Shown here piece by piece: positions 40,634 to 45,703 of a stretch of 45,703 nt of DNA. The stretch comes from Halomarinibacterium sp041392205. GTDB taxonomy: Bacteria; Bacteroidota; Bacteroidia; Flavobacteriales; Flavobacteriaceae. The position numbers and the translations under genes were made by a program. The stretch is taken from contig JAWKMO010000017.1 in the NCBI GenBank assembly GCA_041392205.1, positions 1 to 45,703 of the forward strand, in the 5' to 3' direction. How positions within the stretch are numbered: position 1 is the first letter of the stretch; the number at the start of each line of letters is the position of its first letter. The notes under the pieces were generated by a model. That model was not told the DNA's origin and did no database searches. It saw only the letters and a list, made by a program, of their open reading frames with translations.

Positions 40634-42880
40634 ATGAGGTGCCTCATAAAAAGATATAGAACCTTAGCCCCCCTATGGCTGATTTTTTTTGTAAGTGTTG
40701 GTTTTTCGCAAGAAGCGAAGGATACGTTAGCGCTTATAAATAAATATCACGCCGAAGGAAAAAAGCATATTCAAAATCAAGAATATGATGACGCTATTAT
40801 TACGCTTTCAAAAGCCAACAAACTAGCTTTTAAATCAAGCTACCAAGATGCGTCTTTGCAAGTCCTTTTTAGCATAACCGAGTTACACTATAAACTTCAT
40901 AATTTTATAAAAGCTGAAAAAGAAGCCAATAAAATTATTGCAGAATTAAAAAATACTTCCAAAGAAAAAGAACTTGCCGAAGCCTACACCTTGTTAGGCT
41001 TCATTAGTATTCAACTTGATAAATTTACCTCTGCGGAAGAGTATTTAAAAATTGCAGACAACTGGTACACCAAAACCAACGACGAAGTAAATAGAGCCAA
41101 TGTAATCTTTGGAAAAGGTATATTGGAATTAAAAAAGGGTAACTATGAAGCTAGTATAAATTATTTAGATGCCGCACTTCCCATTTTCGAAGAAAATAAC
41201 CTTTCCTACCAAAATGCATTTGCTTTGTTAAAAAAATCGGAAGCCCTCTTAAATCACAACAACAATACTATTGAAAATGAATTATCAGTTTCTAAAAGTT
41301 GTTTAGAAAAATCACTAGCGATCATTAAGCAAAATAATTATATCAAATTAAAAATAGATAGTTATAAAATAGCATCGTATATAGCCTTAAAAGAAAATAA
41401 ATTCGATTTGGCTGAAGCAAATATGTTGTTATATGAGCAAAAAAACGATTCTTTATATCAAATTTTTTTAACGGCCATCTCTAAAGGAATTGATGCGGAA
41501 AATGATATTGGAAACCTAAACGAGAAAATTGATAAGCAACAAAGTGAAATCGACAAACAAAAAAGATCCATTAGCTTTGGAAAAATGACTACGGGTCTAA
41601 GCATTGCGCTTATTGTAATTTTATCGCTTTTAACGCTTTCCCTTTATAAAAATAACAATTTAAGAGCCAAGGCCAACGACCTACTTCAAGATAAAAATAC
41701 CGAACTACAATTGGCAAAAGAAAAGGCCGAAAAAGCCTCTTTGGCAAAAGCCCAATTTTTATCTACCATAACGCACGAGTTAAGAACCCCTTTATATGCA
41801 GTAACTGGACTAACCCATTTACTATTGGAAGAAAATCCAAAACCAGACCAAAAAGAACACCTTAATTCTTTAAAGTTTTCTGGAGAGTACTTACTATCAC
41901 TTATCAATAACATATTAGACCTTAACAAATTAGAAGCAAATAAGGTAGAGATTGAAAAAACAAGTTTTGATCTTAAAAAAAGAATAAATGATGTCCTTAT
42001 TGCTTTAAAGAAAACCGCCGATGACAAAAAGAACAACCTTCAATTAGAATATGACGAAACCATCCCTAAAAAATTAATGGGAGATCCCTTAAAGCTATCA
42101 CAAATACTCATTAATCTTATTGGTAACTCACTTAAGTTTACCCAAAATGGGAATGTATTTATTAGAATTAAAAAGATAAAAGAAATTAATAATAGAGTCT
42201 TACTTCATTTTGAAATTGAAGACAACGGAGTAGGGATTTCCAAAAAGAAACAAAAAAGCATTTTCGAATCTTTTTCCCAAGCATCCCTTCAAATTAATAG
42301 AAAATTTGGAGGCACAGGATTAGGCCTTGCCATTGTTAAAAACCTATTAGAACTTATGGGCAGTAAAATACAGCTGGAAAGTCAGCTTGGGAAAGGTTCT
42401 AAGTTTTGGTTCGATATTAATTTCAATATTTCGGAAGAATCCTTAGAAACTAAGGATGCAAGAAGCTCTAGTTTTGACTTAGATTTATTGTCGTTACAAA
42501 ACAAAAAAGTGCTCGTGGTTGAGGACAACAAAATTAACCAAATGATTACTAAAAAAATCCTCGAAAAAAACAAAATGGTTTGCGAGGTAGCAGACAACGG
42601 TACCGATGCCATAAAACTAGTACAGGAAAATGACTTCGAGATAGTGCTCATGGATATTCACATGCCCGGCATTAGTGGTATTGAAGCAACACAGGAAATT
42701 AGAAAATTTAACAAAAATCTCCCTATAATTGCACTTACTGCAGTAACTATTGATGAAAATTTAGACGATTTTTATCGTGCAGGTTTTAATGAAATTATTC
42801 CCAAGCCCTTTAAAACAGAAGAATTTTTTGAAAAAATTTATCGCACTTTGGAAAACAAAAAAATGCCTGTTGAAAATTAA
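40634..42880 (+). CDS. Hybrid sensor histidine kinase with periplasmic TPR sensor
   Basis: A 748-residue membrane kinase. Signal peptide about 1-25, then TPR-like repeats (about 30-275), a short coiled coil, one membrane helix (about 320-338), and HisKA with His381 in THELRTPLYAVTGL. HATPase has NLIGNSLKFTQNG, DNGVGI and GGTGLGLAIVKNLLEL. The receiver domain (about 627-742) has VLVVEDNKINQ and phospho-acceptor Asp674 in MDIHMPG, Thr in ALTAVT and Lys in PKPFK. Signalling is by phosphorelay, but no partner response regulator or Hpt is adjacent. The input signal is unknown. Its stop overlaps the convergent lpxK stop by 4 bp. Confidence 0.9.
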   Translation: MRCLIKRYRTLAPLWLIFFVSVGFSQEAKDTLALINKYHAEGKKHIQNQEYDDAIITLSKANKLAFKSSYQDASLQVLFSITELHYKLHNFIKAEKEANKIIAELKNTSKEKELAEAYTLLGFISIQLDKFTSAEEYLKIADNWYTKTNDEVNRANVIFGKGILELKKGNYEASINYLDAALPIFEENNLSYQNAFALLKKSEALLNHNNNTIENELSVSKSCLEKSLAIIKQNNYIKLKIDSYKIASYIALKENKFDLAEANMLLYEQKNDSLYQIFLTAISKGIDAENDIGNLNEKIDKQQSEIDKQKRSISFGKMTTGLSIALIVILSLLTLSLYKNNNLRAKANDLLQDKNTELQLAKEKAEKASLAKAQFLSTITHELRTPLYAVTGLTHLLLEENPKPDQKEHLNSLKFSGEYLLSLINNILDLNKLEANKVEIEKTSFDLKKRINDVLIALKKTADDKKNNLQLEYDETIPKKLMGDPLKLSQILINLIGNSLKFTQNGNVFIRIKKIKEINNRVLLHFEIEDNGVGISKKKQKSIFESFSQASLQINRKFGGTGLGLAIVKNLLELMGSKIQLESQLGKGSKFWFDINFNISEESLETKDARSSSFDLDLLSLQNKKVLVVEDNKINQMITKKILEKNKMVCEVADNGTDAIKLVQENDFEIVLMDIHMPGISGIEATQEIRKFNKNLPIIALTAVTIDENLDDFYRAGFNEIIPKPFKTEEFFEKIYRTLENKKMPVEN

Positions 42881-43887
42881 TTTTTTCTAAATTCTTCCAA
42901 CAAACCAAGCACTTCATTTTTAAAAACTGTTTCCTGTTCATTTAAAAACCTTGTTTGAATAGGCAAATAATAAATCGCTCTTTTTTGAAGTCGGTGACTT
43001 AAGCGTTTAAAATCTTTTTCGGTTGTTAAAATGAGTTCTTCCTTTTGAAGCATTTGTATTTCTGAGGTTGAAAAAAAATGATGATCGGGAAATTTTTTAT
43101 GTTGAAAAAGGAAGTTTTTATTTTTAAGAAAATCTACTAATGGCGTTGGATTTGCAATTCCAGTGACTAGCGTAAAAGGCTTGTTTTTTAAATACTCCAG
43201 AGGTAATGTTTCAGAAATTCCAACCATATTTTCGTTATATCCAATTTTTGAAAAATAGACACTTTGATGTGGTTTCAATGACATCCTAAATTGAATTTCC
43301 TGTAATTTGGCATACGCAACCCTTTCAGGACACTTGGTTACCACAATAATATGGGCTCGTTCCATTCCTTTTTTGGATTCCCTTAGATTTCCAGCGGGTA
43401 ATATCAAGTCGTCTATAAATAAATCGGAAAAAGAAGTAAGTAAAATACTTAATGCGGGTTGTACTTTTCGATGTTGAAAGGCATCATCTAAAATAATAAC
43501 TTCTGCCTTATTTTTTAGTTTTTCTATTCCCTCTCGTCTATTTGCACAAACAGCAACCGTAACTTCGGGAAATTTATGCTTAAACTGAAGCGGCTCGTCT
43601 CCCACCTCTTCAACACTTGCGGTAGAAGTAACTTCAAAAAAACCTTTTGTTTTTCGCTTATACCCACGGCTTAAAACAGCCACATGGTAGTCTTCTTTTA
43701 AAAAGGAAATGAGGGTTTCTACCATAGGGGACTTTCCCGTTCCTCCCACCGAAAGATTTCCTACAGATACAATGGGAATATCATATTGTGTACTTCCCTT
43801 CCATCCTTTATCATAGGCATAGTTGCGCAGTGTCGTGACACTGTCATATAAAATAGAAAATGGGTAAAGGAATTTCCGAAAGTTCAT
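42877..43887 (-). CDS. lpxK: Tetraacyldisaccharide 4'-kinase
   Basis: LpxK phosphorylates the 4' position of the lipid A disaccharide at the inner membrane. The 336-residue product has an N-terminal membrane-associated stretch (LYPFSILYDSVTTLRNYAYD), the P-loop VGNLSVGGTGKSPMVETL, VAVLSRGYKRKTKG, and the DDAFQHRKVQPALSILL segment, plus LPAGNLRESKKGMERAHII. It indicates this organism makes LPS or lipid A. Divergent from the Nif3-like gene by 43 bp. Confidence 0.95.
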   Translation of the reverse strand: MNFRKFLYPFSILYDSVTTLRNYAYDKGWKGSTQYDIPIVSVGNLSVGGTGKSPMVETLISFLKEDYHVAVLSRGYKRKTKGFFEVTSTASVEEVGDEPLQFKHKFPEVTVAVCANRREGIEKLKNKAEVIILDDAFQHRKVQPALSILLTSFSDLFIDDLILPAGNLRESKKGMERAHIIVVTKCPERVAYAKLQEIQFRMSLKPHQSVYFSKIGYNENMVGISETLPLEYLKNKPFTLVTGIANPTPLVDFLKNKNFLFQHKKFPDHHFFSTSEIQMLQKEELILTTEKDFKRLSHRLQKRAIYYLPIQTRFLNEQETVFKNEVLGLLEEFRKN

Positions 43888-43930
43888 TCTACGAAAATAT
43901 ACTTTTTTATCTTTACCATAAATAAAGAAT

Positions 43931-45025
43931 ATGACTGTAAAAGAAGTAATTGCTGTTTTAGAGGAATTGGCACCGTTATCTTATGCTGAAGATTTTGACA
44001 ATACGGGCCTTTTGGTGGGAGATTCTAACGCCAAAGTTACTGGAATTCTAGTAACCCTTGATGCTTTGGAAACTGTTGTAGCGGAAGCCATTACAGAAAA
44101 TTGTAATCTTATTGTTAGTTTTCATCCCATCCTATTTAAAGGATTAAAAAAAATCACAGGGAATAGTTACGTAGAGCGAACAATCCAAAAGGCAATTAAA
44201 CATGACATTGCCATTTTTTCAATTCACACGGCATTAGACAATGCTTGGAATGGAGTTAATGCCATGATTTGTGAAAAACTAAATCTCAAAAAAAGAAGAA
44301 TCCTTATTCCCCAAAAAGGAGTCATAAAAAAATTAATCACATTTGTTCCTCATACAGCTGCTAAAAAACTGCGGGATAGTTTATTTAAAGCAGGTGCCGG
44401 TGCTATTGGGAATTACGAAAATTGTAGTTTCAATATCCAAGGGCTGGGAAGTTTTAAAGGCAATGAAAGTGCCCACCCTGTGTTAGGAAAAAAGGGCGCC
44501 TTACATTTTGAAGAGGAAACACAAATTGGAGTAACTTTTTCAAAACATTTGGAAGGAAAAATTCTAACAACCTTATTTGAAAATCATCCGTACGAAGAAG
44601 TCGCCTACGAAATTACAACTTTAGAAAATACCCACCAGCATATAGGAATAGGGATGTTGGGAGAATTTACAAAAACCCTTTCAGAAAAGAAATTTCTCCA
44701 ACTTTTGAAAAAAACATTTTCAACAGGGGTCATTCGACATTCCGAATTATTAGGGAGGCCTATTAAAAAAGTAGCGGTTTTAGGAGGAAGTGGTAGTTTT
44801 GCCATTTCAGATGCCAAATTCGCACAAGCCGATGCTTTTGTTACTGCCGATTTAAAATATCATGACTTTTTTATGGCAGAAAAAGCCTTAATTTTAACCG
44901 ATATAGGGCATTATGAAAGTGAACAATACACAAAAGAGTTATTAGTTGCTTACCTTACCAAAAAAATTACTAATTTTGCAGTCGTTTTGTCAAAAGTAAA
45001 CACCAATCCTGTAAGTTATTTTTAA
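43931..45025 (+). CDS. Nif3-like dinuclear metal centre protein (DUF34)
   Basis: A 364-residue protein of the Nif3/YqfO (DUF34) family. The N-terminal segment LSYAEDFDNTGLLVGD, then IVSFHPILFKGLKKITG (metal ligands His), AIFSIHTALDNAWNGVN, and in the C-terminal part VAVLGGSGSFAISDAK and FVTADLKYHDFFMAE plus LTDIGHYESEQYTKELL. The 364 length includes the inserted PII-like middle domain of the long form. Suggested links are with GTP cyclohydrolase or tRNA/metal insertion, with no firm role. The downstream zinc-ribbon gene starts 3 bp after its stop, the usual pairing. Confidence 0.9.
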   Translation: MTVKEVIAVLEELAPLSYAEDFDNTGLLVGDSNAKVTGILVTLDALETVVAEAITENCNLIVSFHPILFKGLKKITGNSYVERTIQKAIKHDIAIFSIHTALDNAWNGVNAMICEKLNLKKRRILIPQKGVIKKLITFVPHTAAKKLRDSLFKAGAGAIGNYENCSFNIQGLGSFKGNESAHPVLGKKGALHFEEETQIGVTFSKHLEGKILTTLFENHPYEEVAYEITTLENTHQHIGIGMLGEFTKTLSEKKFLQLLKKTFSTGVIRHSELLGRPIKKVAVLGGSGSFAISDAKFAQADAFVTADLKYHDFFMAEKALILTDIGHYESEQYTKELLVAYLTKKITNFAVVLSKVNTNPVSYF

Positions 45026-45028
45026 TGT

Positions 45029-45703
45029 ATGGTAAAGAAAACTGAAACCACTGTAGAAGAGAAATTAAGAGCCCTATTCGATTTACAATTAATCGATGCT
45101 CGTGTAGATGAAATTAGAAATGTTCGCGGGGAACTTCCGCTTGAAGTTCAAGATTTGGAAGACGAAGTGGCCGGAATGAATACCCGTCTTGAAAAATTAA
45201 CCAATGATCTTGAGAGTATTGAAGAAAGCATCAAGGATAAAAAAAACTTGATAGAGGAAGCAAAAAGCCTCATTAAAAAGTATACCACCCAACAAGATAA
45301 GGTTCGCAACAATCGAGAATATAACAGTTTAAGCAAGGAAATTGAATATCAAGAATTGGAGATTCAGTTAGCCGAAAAACACATAAAAGAGTTTAAAGCA
45401 CAAATAGAGCAAAAAACAGCTGTTATTGAAGAAACCAAAGGTCGTTTGGCTGAACGTGAAAACCACTTAAAGCACAAACAAGGAGAACTTGATGAGATTT
45501 TGGCAGAAACCGAAAAAGAAGAGCAAGCCTTATTAAAGGAATCTGAAAAATATGAACAAAACATTGAAGAGCGCTTGGTAAAAGCCTACAAACGTATTCG
45601 TAGCAATGTAAAAAACGGCCTTGCCGTTGTACCCATCGAACGGGGTGCCTCTGGGGGTTCTTTCTTTACCATTCCACCTCAAGTACAAATGGAAATCGCC
45701 GCT
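45029..45703 (+). CDS. Coiled-coil C4 zinc-ribbon protein (3' end outside window)
   Basis: The first 225 residues are visible, open to the window end. The start MVKKTETTVEEKLRALFDLQ follows the Nif3 stop by 3 bp. The chain is an almost continuous coiled coil (about 10-200, for example VRNNREYNSLSKEIEYQELE) ending in VKNGLAVVPIERGASGGSFF. In the family the CxxC...CxxC zinc ribbon follows here, but lies outside the window. Pairing of a Nif3-like gene with a C4-type zinc ribbon protein is widespread; function unproven (a nucleic-acid-binding role has been suggested). Confidence 0.85.
   Translation, partial: MVKKTETTVEEKLRALFDLQLIDARVDEIRNVRGELPLEVQDLEDEVAGMNTRLEKLTNDLESIEESIKDKKNLIEEAKSLIKKYTTQQDKVRNNREYNSLSKEIEYQELEIQLAEKHIKEFKAQIEQKTAVIEETKGRLAERENHLKHKQGELDEILAETEKEEQALLKESEKYEQNIEERLVKAYKRIRSNVKNGLAVVPIERGASGGSFFTIPPQVQMEIAA

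Overview
The window is about 45.7 kb of low-GC chromosomal DNA from a member of the Bacteroidetes, most likely a marine-type Flavobacteriaceae. The evidence is the gene content and order (ftsH - LUD protein - cdsA - psd; DUF1599 - BT_3928-like DoxX protein - tpiA - prmA - clpS; folP - cdaA), TAnnTTTG promoter elements with little Shine-Dalgarno signal, a Rho factor with a large Asn/Gln-rich insertion, and family-specific proteins such as DUF4293, DUF3667, DUF1573 and a short Cys-rich membrane protein. The species cannot be named from sequence alone. I see no prophage, insertion sequence, CRISPR array or defence island; this is mostly core housekeeping DNA.

Layout. 1-1500: the tail of an M56/BlaR1-like protein, a 50-residue conserved small protein, apt, a four-copy 46-bp tandem repeat, and tRNA-Arg(ACG) with a very strong hairpin terminator and a good promoter. 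1500-6500 (minus strand): clpS, prmA, tpiA, an orphan DppB-type permease, a DoxX-like protein, the remnant of a four-helix-bundle (S23/IVP) gene, and DUF1599. 6670-9120 (plus): folP, the diadenylate cyclase cdaA, and a zinc-ribbon DUF3667 membrane protein. 9085-12911: an MsbA-like ABC exporter, truA, a YfcE-like phosphoesterase and DUF4293. 13105-19614: rho, an M14 carboxypeptidase lipoprotein, a NUDIX gene divergent from pyrE, an SRPBCC protein, birA and rsfS.

19631-23115: ftsH, a LUD-domain gene and cdsA are recognisable in the usual order but riddled with substitutions, indels and stops over about 2.4 kb (20275-22680), with clean genes on both sides. This looks like locally corrupt sequence rather than biology, because ftsH and cdsA are normally indispensable. 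Two more single-base homopolymer losses truncate murB (near 34738) and the neighbouring fasciclin gene (near 34957). 23105-28041: psd, an acyl-CoA-binding protein, an internally deleted VCBS/ASPIC lipoprotein remnant, YitT, nudK-like NUDIX, a DUF1311 protein, an FKBP lipoprotein, and a DUF2975-XRE pair.

28045-45703: valS, DUF1573, a two-lobed aspartyl protease with PDZ, an aminotransferase, murB, fasciclin, a small Cys-rich membrane protein, a glycosyltransferase-sigma factor-Nramp-like overlapping operon, lipA-gap, a TPR hybrid histidine kinase, lpxK, a Nif3-family protein, and the start of a coiled-coil C4 zinc-ribbon protein.

Themes: envelope biogenesis (lpxK, murB, cdsA/psd, exporter), nucleotide salvage and synthesis (apt, pyrE), and translation and quality control (rsfS, prmA, valS, truA, clpS, ftsH). 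I found no convincing new multi-gene system. The best leads are the Nramp-like protein lacking the metal-binding motifs, in a three-gene overlap with a sigma factor, the 46-bp repeat block, and the remnants of partly deleted genes.
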